This document shows positions 9,413-17,176 of a stretch of 64,000 nucleotides of DNA, piece by piece (the first letter of the stretch is position 1; every line of letters begins with the position of its first letter). Under the pieces are notes generated by a model that worked only from the letters and a program-made list of their open reading frames with translations, was not told the origin of the DNA and did not search any database. A program made the translations under genes and the position numbers. This DNA is from an uncultured Alphaproteobacteria bacterium (GTDB taxonomy: Bacteria; Pseudomonadota; Alphaproteobacteria; RF32; CAG-239): assembly GCA_934254585.1 (NCBI GenBank), contig CAKQLF010000004.1, positions 62,001-126,000 on the forward strand. Reading direction: 5' to 3'.

Positions 9413-10177
9413 ATGGTTGAATTAAATAAAAACGGCACAGTCAGAAAGCTTATAGCGAATCAAAATTCCCAAACAGATAAAAATTTGGGGTTTGGCGGGC
9501 AATATGTCACCGATGATGCAATTAATGATTATTCGGCGAAAGAGATTTATTTTCGTTGGTTGTCCCGATTGGTAATGTTATGCGCCGTTCTTTCTTTGGG
9601 TATTTTTTTGAGTGCCTCATTGGTTATTTTCAGATTGGCTCCTGAAATTGTTGTTGAGCCTTTGCTGATTATTAGTCAAAGTGATTCGGAACATATGGTG
9701 CGTTATGAACCGATAACCAATAAAATGCCTTCCTTGAAACAAATGACAGAATTGTTTATTAAACAGTATGTTATTTTGCGCAACACCGTGATTAACGATC
9801 AACAGGAGATGAGAACTCGTTGGGGGCCGGGGGGAATTGTTGCATATTTATCTGTGCCGCAGGTATACAGAGAGTTTGTCGGCCAAAACGCAGCTTCGGT
9901 GCAAAATATGTTTGACAATGACTATTCCAGCGAAGTTCGAATAGATAGTTTGGGCAAGATAAGCGAGAGCAGTCCGGCGTGGATAGTTAATTTTACTATT
10001 TATAATTTGTCAAAATCTCGAAATGGTAAAGACGGAGCATTGGCTCTTAAAAAAACGAAAATGCGAGCTTCTATTACCCCGAAGTTTATTCCGGAACGAA
10101 GATCAGTTTTTGCTCGTTTGATAAATCCGCTAGGATTTACGGTTATGAAATATAATCAGGACGAAATAAGAGAATAA
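9413..10177 (+). CDS. VirB8/DotI(IcmL)-like inner-membrane T4SS protein, copy 1
   Basis: A 254-aa bitopic protein: cytoplasmic N-terminus, one membrane segment at about residues 45-67, then a periplasmic domain. The periplasmic part has the pattern F-I-K-Q-Y-V-x-x-R-N-T-x-x-x-D-x-x-E-M-x-x-R-W, then Y-x-x-F, and the C-terminal N-P-L-G-F-x-V-x-x-Y. These are the landmarks of VirB8/DotI family proteins. An earlier ATG at 9408 is closed after five codons, so 9413 is the start. DotI/IcmL assembles in the inner membrane and links the cytoplasmic ATPases to the core complex. It is one of three paralogues in this window (others at 10530 and 50218). Confidence 0.75.
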   Translation: MVELNKNGTVRKLIANQNSQTDKNLGFGGQYVTDDAINDYSAKEIYFRWLSRLVMLCAVLSLGIFLSASLVIFRLAPEIVVEPLLIISQSDSEHMVRYEPITNKMPSLKQMTELFIKQYVILRNTVINDQQEMRTRWGPGGIVAYLSVPQVYREFVGQNAASVQNMFDNDYSSEVRIDSLGKISESSPAWIVNFTIYNLSKSRNGKDGALALKKTKMRASITPKFIPERRSVFARLINPLGFTVMKYNQDEIRE

Positions 10178-10204
10178 TTTGTTTAAGTAATTTTAATCTT
10201 TTTA

Positions 10205-10324
10205 TTTTAGTATAATAGTCAAAGGAGTATCCGTAATCTGGGGCTAATGCGCCCAAATTGTGGAAATCCCTTAGGTATAGTCGATTCTATGCCGATTGTT
10301 TGAACAAGATAGAAAGATATAAAA
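10205..10324 (+). promoter_or_regulatory. internal promoter-like box and structured leader
   Basis: The 147-bp gap between two operon genes is unusually long for this operon. It contains TATAAT at 10211-10216 with no convincing -35. A hairpin follows near 10239-10254 (TGGG/CCCA arms), and then a clear 7-bp hairpin, GGTATAG (10274-10280), loop TCGATT, CTATGCC (10287-10293), with one G-T pair. This suggests a secondary promoter or a structured 5' leader for the downstream lipoprotein, DotI, DotH and DotG genes. No known riboswitch is recognised. Confidence 0.35.
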
Positions 10325-10516
10325 ATGTCTAAAAAAGTTTTGTTAATATTGGGTTTTTTGTTGGTTTTGTCGGCTTGTAGTCTGTTTGGGTCATATTATG
10401 AACCGGAAGCGGTCGGCCCTGGTAAAGATGTAAACGAGCTGAAACTTTCACCTTGCGCTTGTATGCAAATTGAAAATATTAAAAATGTGCCGAGTTGGTT
10501 TTGGGAAACAATTTAG
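10325..10516 (+). CDS. very small lipoprotein in the T4SS operon
   Basis: A 63-aa protein with a textbook lipoprotein signal (MSKKVLLILGFLLVLSAC: lipobox L-S-A-C, Cys18), leaving a mature peptide of about 45 residues containing C-A-C. In Dot/Icm and VirB systems small outer-membrane lipoproteins (DotC, DotD, VirB7) stabilise the DotH/VirB9 outer ring. DotD is much longer (about 160 aa), while VirB7 has a comparable size, so a VirB7-like role is plausible from size, lipidation and the position just upstream of the DotI- and DotH-like genes. No sequence similarity was established. Confidence 0.6.
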   Translation: MSKKVLLILGFLLVLSACSLFGSYYEPEAVGPGKDVNELKLSPCACMQIENIKNVPSWFWETI

Positions 10517-10529
10517 CTAGGAAACAAAA

Positions 10530-11276
10530 ATGGCAGATCAGTTAGGTGTAAACGGAACACAGCAAAAACTATTAAATTCAGGCTCGCAGGTCAGAACCGG
10601 CGTCCGTCCGGGGGCGCGCCGTATAAACCGCAATGAAGATAGTTTGGTTGTGAACGCCAGTGAAAAAAGATATCTATGGACCGCACGCGCGTTTGCCGTT
10701 GTTACGGCTATTAGTATTTGCTGCAATTTAATTTTATTAATGACCATATCTAATATTCTGCCTTTATATCGAGTGGAGCCGTATTTATTGACTTTGAGCA
10801 GTAAAGAAAATCAGGTTTACCGCATTGTGCCATATTCTCGGAATATGGATTCGCAAAAGTCAATTACCGAAACATTTGTTAGAGAATATATTTTGCTGCG
10901 AACCACATTATTGGCTGATGTCGAAGAAATGGAGTCCAGATGGCAAAATGGCGGTGATTTGCAAGAGATGTCTTCTTCTATAGTATATCAAGACTTTTTG
11001 AAGAACACCGGTCGCAAATTGATGCAAAGAATGAAACAGGACGGCTTAACCAGTAATGTTAAAATTTTGACGGTTAATGAAATTGAAGAAGGAACGTGGC
11101 AGGTGGAATATAGTGTGGATTACTATTTGCCGTCCAGCTACAAGCCTCGAACAATTCGCTATCGGGCAAGCTTAAAAGTTCAATATCAGCCGCGGCGCGT
11201 GCAATATAAAGAACGCTTAAAAAATCCGGTAGGATTTAAAGTAATATCTTATGGAACCAAACAGTTAAAAGACTAA
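10530..11276 (+). CDS. VirB8/DotI(IcmL)-like inner-membrane T4SS protein, copy 2
   Basis: A 248-aa bitopic protein with a membrane segment at about residues 48-72 and a periplasmic VirB8/DotI-type domain: F-V-R-E-Y-I-x-x-R-x-T-x-x-x-D-x-x-E-M-x-x-R-W, and the terminal N-P-V-G-F-K-V-x-S-Y. It shares these landmarks with the neighbouring copy at 9413 but the rest has diverged, so the two probably occupy different positions in one complex. Legionella similarly encodes two related proteins, DotI and the shorter DotJ. It lies 13 nt after the small lipoprotein gene and 19 nt before the DotH-like gene. Confidence 0.75.
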   Translation: MADQLGVNGTQQKLLNSGSQVRTGVRPGARRINRNEDSLVVNASEKRYLWTARAFAVVTAISICCNLILLMTISNILPLYRVEPYLLTLSSKENQVYRIVPYSRNMDSQKSITETFVREYILLRTTLLADVEEMESRWQNGGDLQEMSSSIVYQDFLKNTGRKLMQRMKQDGLTSNVKILTVNEIEEGTWQVEYSVDYYLPSSYKPRTIRYRASLKVQYQPRRVQYKERLKNPVGFKVISYGTKQLKD

Positions 11277-11295
11277 AACCTTAAAGGATAAAAAA

Positions 11296-13041
11296 ATGAA
11301 GATATGTTTAGGGAAATTGATAATATTGATGATGAGTTTGGCAATTTTGCCGAGCGGAAAGGCCGGTGCCGGACAGTTATTGGAAGACACGTCAAGTCTT
11401 GATCAATATGACGACCAATCACGCGGCAACTATCAGCCGATGAATCTTAATTATGCCGGTTTCAACTCCATTGGTATGATACAAAGTGCTTGGCAAGACC
11501 CTTTGCAAAATTTGGGAGAAGGACAGACTAAGCCTGCATATTCCAAATATTATTGGTCACCTGATTTGGTGTTGCCGATTCGTTTGCGTGAAGGAATGAT
11601 AACTTTGGTTAATTTTCCGGAGTGGGAATTAATTGAAAACGTGTCTTTTGGTGACAATAGTTCTTTCACCGGTGAAATTTCCGGTCCTAATTCGGTGATG
11701 CTTTATCCTGTAGGCGGCAGTCAGGTAGGTGTTGACAGCAATATCATAATGTTTGGCCGTTCAGGTAATAAATATGTGTTTTATGTTAAGAGCGAGGGTG
11801 TCAATACCGAGCGTTTAACCAACTCTATAATTGACATTGATGTTGTCGGCGGAAACGGCACATCAGGAGGCAGTCCCAGTAGTCGGTCGGGTTTATTAGG
11901 CAGTGGTAGCTCCGGTCACGTCAATGCTTCGGCTTTTCGGGGAAACGGGAGTAAAACGGCGGATTCTACCTTTACCAGACGTTTTCAAAAGGAAGATTGG
12001 CTGAAAAATTTACCGGTAGATCCGGAAAAATTCAGATTTGACATTGAAATATATGTGCCAAATCCGGATGATGTGGTTATAGCTCCGGAAAGAGTTTGGC
12101 GTGACGACATTTTTACCTATATTGATTTAGGTGAAAAAGCATTGAATATGACACAGCGTCCGATTGTTACATTGATTGTGGAACGTGTAGAAACGCCGGT
12201 CGGTTTCAGAACTAAAGGTCCGAATAATCGTTTGATTATCGTTGAGGGTATTGGCGATATGGTTATGAGAAGCGGAAAACGTATGGTTTGCCTAAAGCTT
12301 CGTCGTTCTGATGAAGAAGGTTTGCAATATGTCAGCTATGCTCAAGATGATAATGCTTGGGATGTGGCTCCGGCAATTCCGGGCGGAAATAATGCTTCCG
12401 GCGGAAACGGACAATATCCGGCAGGTGTTAGCGGTGGAAATTCTTCCGGTGGCGGCGTTGGCGAAAGCAATGTTTCCGGTGCGGCGATTTCCGGCGGCTC
12501 GGGAGCTTTATCGAACAGCGAAAATGGCAGTTCCGGTTTTGGGGGAACGTCTTCTTCCGGCGCGGCGGGGACAAATTCCGGCGGTGGCTTGTCTGGAATG
12601 ATTAAATTGCCGAATTTTGGTGAAAACGGCTCGGCCGCAAACAATTCGTTCGCATCTGCCGAAAACGGTTTGGCCAGTGGAACGATAATAAGTTATGACT
12701 GTAATGGTAAAAATCCGGCCACAGGAGTTAAAAACCCATATCCGAAATATAAATACGGTAGTGCGTTCAGCGGCCAAAATGGTGAAAATCTATCAATTGA
12801 ATTGGGAACAGATTCCAATGTCAATAATTTGGAAAATCTATGGAAAGATTTGTCGGGAAGATATTCGTCGCTTTTAGGCGGGTATGAACCTTTTTATTCG
12901 GTTGATACTCCTGCCGACGGACAGGGCAAGGAACTTTTCCATTTAAGGGTTGGTCCGGTTAAAAGTTTGGAAAGCGGTGATTCTGTTTGCAGTCAGTTAG
13001 GCCGAAGCGGAATTTTTTGCAGTGTTGTAAGGGTTCAATAA
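11296..13041 (+). CDS. dotH: DotH(IcmK)-like outer-membrane core protein with C-terminal SPOR domain
   Basis: A 581-aa protein with a signal peptide (cleavage near AGA, residue about 25). The central part (about 240-340) has the DotH/IcmK core, including F-D-I-E-I-Y-V-P-N, then a stretch ending in R-P-I-V-T-L-I-V-E-R-V-E-T-P-V-G-F and I-I-V-E-G-I-G-D. A Gly/Ser/Asn-rich linker (about 360-440) follows. The last 81 residues look like a SPOR domain: I-E-L-G start, L-W-x-x-L, F-H-L-R-V-G-P, then S-V-C-x-Q-L and a C-x-V-V end. SPOR domains bind denuded peptidoglycan glycan strands. I do not know of a SPOR domain in the characterised Legionella DotH. DotH forms the outer ring of the Dot/Icm core with DotG. 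Confidence 0.75.
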   Translation: MKICLGKLIILMMSLAILPSGKAGAGQLLEDTSSLDQYDDQSRGNYQPMNLNYAGFNSIGMIQSAWQDPLQNLGEGQTKPAYSKYYWSPDLVLPIRLREGMITLVNFPEWELIENVSFGDNSSFTGEISGPNSVMLYPVGGSQVGVDSNIIMFGRSGNKYVFYVKSEGVNTERLTNSIIDIDVVGGNGTSGGSPSSRSGLLGSGSSGHVNASAFRGNGSKTADSTFTRRFQKEDWLKNLPVDPEKFRFDIEIYVPNPDDVVIAPERVWRDDIFTYIDLGEKALNMTQRPIVTLIVERVETPVGFRTKGPNNRLIIVEGIGDMVMRSGKRMVCLKLRRSDEEGLQYVSYAQDDNAWDVAPAIPGGNNASGGNGQYPAGVSGGNSSGGGVGESNVSGAAISGGSGALSNSENGSSGFGGTSSSGAAGTNSGGGLSGMIKLPNFGENGSAANNSFASAENGLASGTIISYDCNGKNPATGVKNPYPKYKYGSAFSGQNGENLSIELGTDSNVNNLENLWKDLSGRYSSLLGGYEPFYSVDTPADGQGKELFHLRVGPVKSLESGDSVCSQLGRSGIFCSVVRVQ

Positions 13042-13048
13042 TAAAACT

Positions 13049-16000
13049 ATGAGTAAAGAAGTATTAACACATTCTGACAGGTATGTCCGTAAAACAAACC
13101 GCATAATATTGATTGTCGGTATCATAACTTTGTTGGTGTTTTTATTCGGTTTAATGCTGTTGACAACGGAAACTCCGGAAGAAGAACAGCATTATGAGGT
13201 TGAAGACACTATTGATGCCGAGTCTGATTTGGGAATGAACAATAATACTACGAATAATGAATCGGAAATAGAATTTGATGACGCCGAAGAAGTGGAACGC
13301 CCGATAACTTTGACCCCAAATCCGATTAATATGGGACAAGTGGTTTTGGGCAACGATGCTTCTAACGTTTTAACTATTGGCACCAATGGCAAGGGAGCCA
13401 TAAAGATTTTAACTGTGGAATTGGAAGATGCCGCGTTTGAGGGATTCAGTTATGAAACAAATTGTAACGGAATAGAACTGAGAGGCAAAATAACTTGTAC
13501 GGTTACGATGAAATGGTTGCCGACGGTTGCGGCCAATGTTCAGAATAATTTTAAAATAACTTGGCACGAAACCAATGTTTCGGCTAAAAACGCCAAACAC
13601 GACGAAGTTCCGGTTTATGGAAATTCAATCCGTAAAGAAGATTGCAATGTGTGCGACAGCGGCGTTGGCGGCAGCGGTGGCGATGTTTCCGGCAGTCAGA
13701 CTGATTTGCAAACATCGGGACGCGTTCGTTATGCGGTTGGTCCGGACGGAAAGGTAATTGGCGTTGTTGGTGAAGACGGAATCGTGCGAGATTCTAAAGG
13801 AATGGAAATCGGTCGTGTGAATGCCGATGGAATGATTGTTGACCGCGAAGGAAATATTATCGGTGTTTCGTCTGCCGGAAAACTGATTATGGACAGCAAC
13901 GGTTCGGTTGTAGGTTATGTCGATGCCGCCGGTGTGGCTCATAATATGGACGGCCGGAGCATAGGCTCTATGCTTTCTGATGGAACAGTGGTAGATGAAG
14001 ATGGCAAAGTGTTTGGAAAGACTGTCGACAGCGGTTATGTTTATGATAATGCCGGCAATATAATCGGTCGCGTATTGGAAGACGGTTCTGTGGTCGATTT
14101 AGATGGCAATGTTATCGGGAAAGTCAGCGACAAAGGAGAAGTTACGGATTTAAACGGCAATATAATCGGCAGGGTTGCCCAATCCGGCGAAGTGGCTTTA
14201 GATGAAAATGGCAATCGTATTGGTATTGTAATGCCAAATGGTAAGATTTTTAATGAAAACGGTGATGAAGTTGGTTACGTTGATGAAAATGGCCAAGTTT
14301 TTCAAAAACAAAAAGTTGGTAAGCGCGGTTCAACCACTCAATTGGCTTATGACAGCAATGGTAATGTTCTCGGCTATATAAAAGATGATGGAACAGTTGT
14401 CGACTTTAACGGCAATGTCGTCGGTCGCGTCAACAAAGATGGTAATATAGTTGACAGTGATGGGCAAATTATAGGCAAAGCCGGAGACAAATGGCAAGAT
14501 TTGGCTCTAGATGAAAATGGTAAAATTATAGGTTATATTGATGATGACGGCTTAGTTCACGGGGCTGAAGATGATGTTGTGGGTTATATTGATGAAGGTG
14601 GCAATGTTATCGGAGATGTAAAAATTACCGAAACAATAGGTAAGAGCGGTGCCGAAAAAAAATTGGCGTATGACAGCAACGGCAATGTTATCGGCTACAT
14701 AGAAGACGATGGAACTGTGGTTGACTTCAATGGCGAAGTTATCGGCAGTGTTGATGAAAACGGCAATATTGTCGACAGTGAAAATAAAATAATCGGTAAA
14801 GCCGGTGCCGAAAGAAAATTGGCTTATGACGGCAATGGCAATGTTATCGGCTATGTTGATGAAAACGGAACTGTGCACAACAATGAAGGAAAAGTTATCG
14901 GCCGTGTTGATGAAAAAGGCAATATTATTCAAGAAATAAGCAATGCGGCAGAGCATCCTTCTATCGGTAAAAAAGGTATGGCGTCTAAGTTAGCTGAAGA
15001 CGCGTCCGGAAACGCTATTGGTTACATTGATGAAAACGGACAGGTAAAAGACTTTAATGGTTCGGTAATCGGCAGTGTTGATGAAGATGGTAATATCGTA
15101 GATTTTCAAGGTGAAACTATCGGCTCGTCGGGAGAAGATATAAATCTGGCTTTGGACAACAACAATAATGTGATTGGTTATGTTAACCAAAAAAATGTGG
15201 TTTATGATAAAAACGGCAAAATTTTGGGAATTGTGGACAGAGATAACAATATTCGCGTTTTCGGGGTTAAAAAAATTGGAGCTCTTTTGAACAAAAATTT
15301 GCTGCCGATAGCTCCGGACGGCAAGATTTTAGGCGAAATTAACAATCGTGGCGAAGTTATCAACCAAAACAAAGTCGTGGGCAGAATGAAACCTAACGGT
15401 TTGGTTACGGATAAGAGCGGAGCCAAGATTTTAGCTCAAGGCGTCAGTGCCGGTTATATTGTTAACTGGGGATGCGATTATGAGAGCAAACTCGATAAAG
15501 ACGGAATAGTGCGGCGCGGCGGCGTTGAAACTGATTATCGGGTTTATGCCGATGGCACTGTTTGGACACCCGAAGGCAATTTTGCCGGAAAAATTATCAA
15601 AACCGGCAGTGTTTATGATAATAAATGTAATTATATCGGCGAGGCTAATGCCGATGGTTATGTGCGCGATAGTTACAACAAAGAAGTTGGTTGTTTAAAT
15701 CCTGATGGAACAGTTTTGGATTTGGAAAAGCCGCAAATAAAAGGGCATTTAGTTGAGCAAAAATTAGTAATGTCACTTGATTGGAAACCTTTGGGAGTTT
15801 TGGAAAAGAACGGAACCTTAAAAGATGCAAACAACAGCGTGATTGGCTGCGTGAATAATAATGGCGAGGTCTTTGACCGGAATATGGGATATTTGGGACA
15901 AACGGTAAAAGCTCGTTACGCCTATGATTTCTCGGGAAAAATGTTGGGAATGTTTGATGAAAATGGCAAAATTTCTTTACCAAACCAAAGTGAAACCAGA

Positions 16001-17176
16001 TTGTTCTTACACAATCTCATAGTAAACCGCAATAACCAGATAATCGGGTTTGCCGCACCTGAAGTCAATATTTTGATTGATGCCAATGGTGATATATTGG
16101 GACACCTGTTCCCTGATGGAAATGTCTATGACAAAGATGGTGGAGTGATTGACAGAATCAGTGGCAACGGCACGGGTTTATATGGCGGTGTTCCGGCCAA
16201 GTTTTTAGAAGCCGGAACTGTTGTGGATATGGATGGTCAAATTTTGGGATATATCAATTATGATATGAACATTGTGGATATTAAAGGTTCGGTTATCGGC
16301 CGTGTTGACTCTAAGGGTCGCTTGTTTGATGAAAATGGTCGTCAGCTTGGCGGTGTGGTTAAACAAGGCAGTGTTCGAGGATATAACGGAGTATATTTAG
16401 GTTATGTTGTTTCCTCCGGAGAAGTTGTTGAACTTGACGACAAAGTAGAAGATGCCGAAGGTAATAAATATCGTCGTGGAGATATCACCGGACGTGTTGT
16501 TCCCGATGGACATATTGTGCGTGAAGAACATATTATCGGAGAAACTCTTCCGGAATCCGTAATGGTGGATATTTTTGGTAATTATGTCGGATATTCAAAT
16601 GCCTATGGTTTAGTTAAAGGTGCCGATAACAGCACTTTGTCGGTATTGCTTCCGGGAGGTGTAACCAGTAATAATATATCGGCTTTGCCAAGTGGTCTGG
16701 TTATTAACTTTGGCGGAAATATTATAGGTGTGGTTTTGCCTGATGGACGTTTTCTTAACTCCAAACGCTCCTTGAGCGGAAACGTATTGGCCGACGGTAA
16801 AGTTATAAGTTATGACGGTAAAATTCTAGGCGAAGTGGTTAATGGTGATATAGTTATCGGCAATGATGATAAAGTGAAAGGTTTTGTCGGTTTTGACGGC
16901 AAAATATATCACAACGGCAGTGTTATCGGTCGTCTTTTAACCGATGGTCTGGCTGTTGACAATCAAAATAATATTTTAGGACACGTTTATAATATTGGTA
17001 ACACGGTACTGTCAAACAATGGTGATTATATCGGGCGTTTGGCGGCAAATGGCAAGGTTATTGAAGATAAAAACAAAGAAATAGGCTATATGAAGAGCAA
17101 CGGCTCGTTTATTGATGCAGATAAAAATGTTTCGGGCTATTTGTTGCCTGAAGTAGCTAAGAATCGGAGGAACTAA
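13049..17176 (+). CDS. giant repeat protein, N-terminal half of a split DotG(IcmE)-like scaffold
   Basis: A 1375-aa protein. A cytoplasmic N-terminus is followed by one membrane segment (about residues 20-40) and an acidic linker. An Ig/ASH-like domain follows at about 88-200 (T-P-N-P-I-N-M-G-Q-V-V-L-G pattern). From about 225 to the end there are tens of copies of a 17-residue unit with consensus x-x-D-G-T-V-V-D-x-N-G-N-V-I-G-x-V; around 430-680 these form 52-53-residue super-repeats. Legionella DotG has a membrane anchor, a long repeat region and a C-terminal VirB10 domain; this protein has the first two and lacks the third. Its stop overlaps the next gene's start (TAATG at 17174-17178). 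Repeat type is reminiscent of DUF3659-like repeats (memory only). Confidence 0.7.
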   Translation: MSKEVLTHSDRYVRKTNRIILIVGIITLLVFLFGLMLLTTETPEEEQHYEVEDTIDAESDLGMNNNTTNNESEIEFDDAEEVERPITLTPNPINMGQVVLGNDASNVLTIGTNGKGAIKILTVELEDAAFEGFSYETNCNGIELRGKITCTVTMKWLPTVAANVQNNFKITWHETNVSAKNAKHDEVPVYGNSIRKEDCNVCDSGVGGSGGDVSGSQTDLQTSGRVRYAVGPDGKVIGVVGEDGIVRDSKGMEIGRVNADGMIVDREGNIIGVSSAGKLIMDSNGSVVGYVDAAGVAHNMDGRSIGSMLSDGTVVDEDGKVFGKTVDSGYVYDNAGNIIGRVLEDGSVVDLDGNVIGKVSDKGEVTDLNGNIIGRVAQSGEVALDENGNRIGIVMPNGKIFNENGDEVGYVDENGQVFQKQKVGKRGSTTQLAYDSNGNVLGYIKDDGTVVDFNGNVVGRVNKDGNIVDSDGQIIGKAGDKWQDLALDENGKIIGYIDDDGLVHGAEDDVVGYIDEGGNVIGDVKITETIGKSGAEKKLAYDSNGNVIGYIEDDGTVVDFNGEVIGSVDENGNIVDSENKIIGKAGAERKLAYDGNGNVIGYVDENGTVHNNEGKVIGRVDEKGNIIQEISNAAEHPSIGKKGMASKLAEDASGNAIGYIDENGQVKDFNGSVIGSVDEDGNIVDFQGETIGSSGEDINLALDNNNNVIGYVNQKNVVYDKNGKILGIVDRDNNIRVFGVKKIGALLNKNLLPIAPDGKILGEINNRGEVINQNKVVGRMKPNGLVTDKSGAKILAQGVSAGYIVNWGCDYESKLDKDGIVRRGGVETDYRVYADGTVWTPEGNFAGKIIKTGSVYDNKCNYIGEANADGYVRDSYNKEVGCLNPDGTVLDLEKPQIKGHLVEQKLVMSLDWKPLGVLEKNGTLKDANNSVIGCVNNNGEVFDRNMGYLGQTVKARYAYDFSGKMLGMFDENGKISLPNQSETRLFLHNLIVNRNNQIIGFAAPEVNILIDANGDILGHLFPDGNVYDKDGGVIDRISGNGTGLYGGVPAKFLEAGTVVDMDGQILGYINYDMNIVDIKGSVIGRVDSKGRLFDENGRQLGGVVKQGSVRGYNGVYLGYVVSSGEVVELDDKVEDAEGNKYRRGDITGRVVPDGHIVREEHIIGETLPESVMVDIFGNYVGYSNAYGLVKGADNSTLSVLLPGGVTSNNISALPSGLVINFGGNIIGVVLPDGRFLNSKRSLSGNVLADGKVISYDGKILGEVVNGDIVIGNDDKVKGFVGFDGKIYHNGSVIGRLLTDGLAVDNQNNILGHVYNIGNTVLSNNGDYIGRLAANGKVIEDKNKEIGYMKSNGSFIDADKNVSGYLLPEVAKNRRN

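Noticed and set aside
14552..14956. 134-codon frame on - inside the first DotG-like gene (and similar antisense frames at 13625 and 19381)
   Set aside because: Antisense shadows produced by the repetitive codon pattern of the 17-residue repeats.
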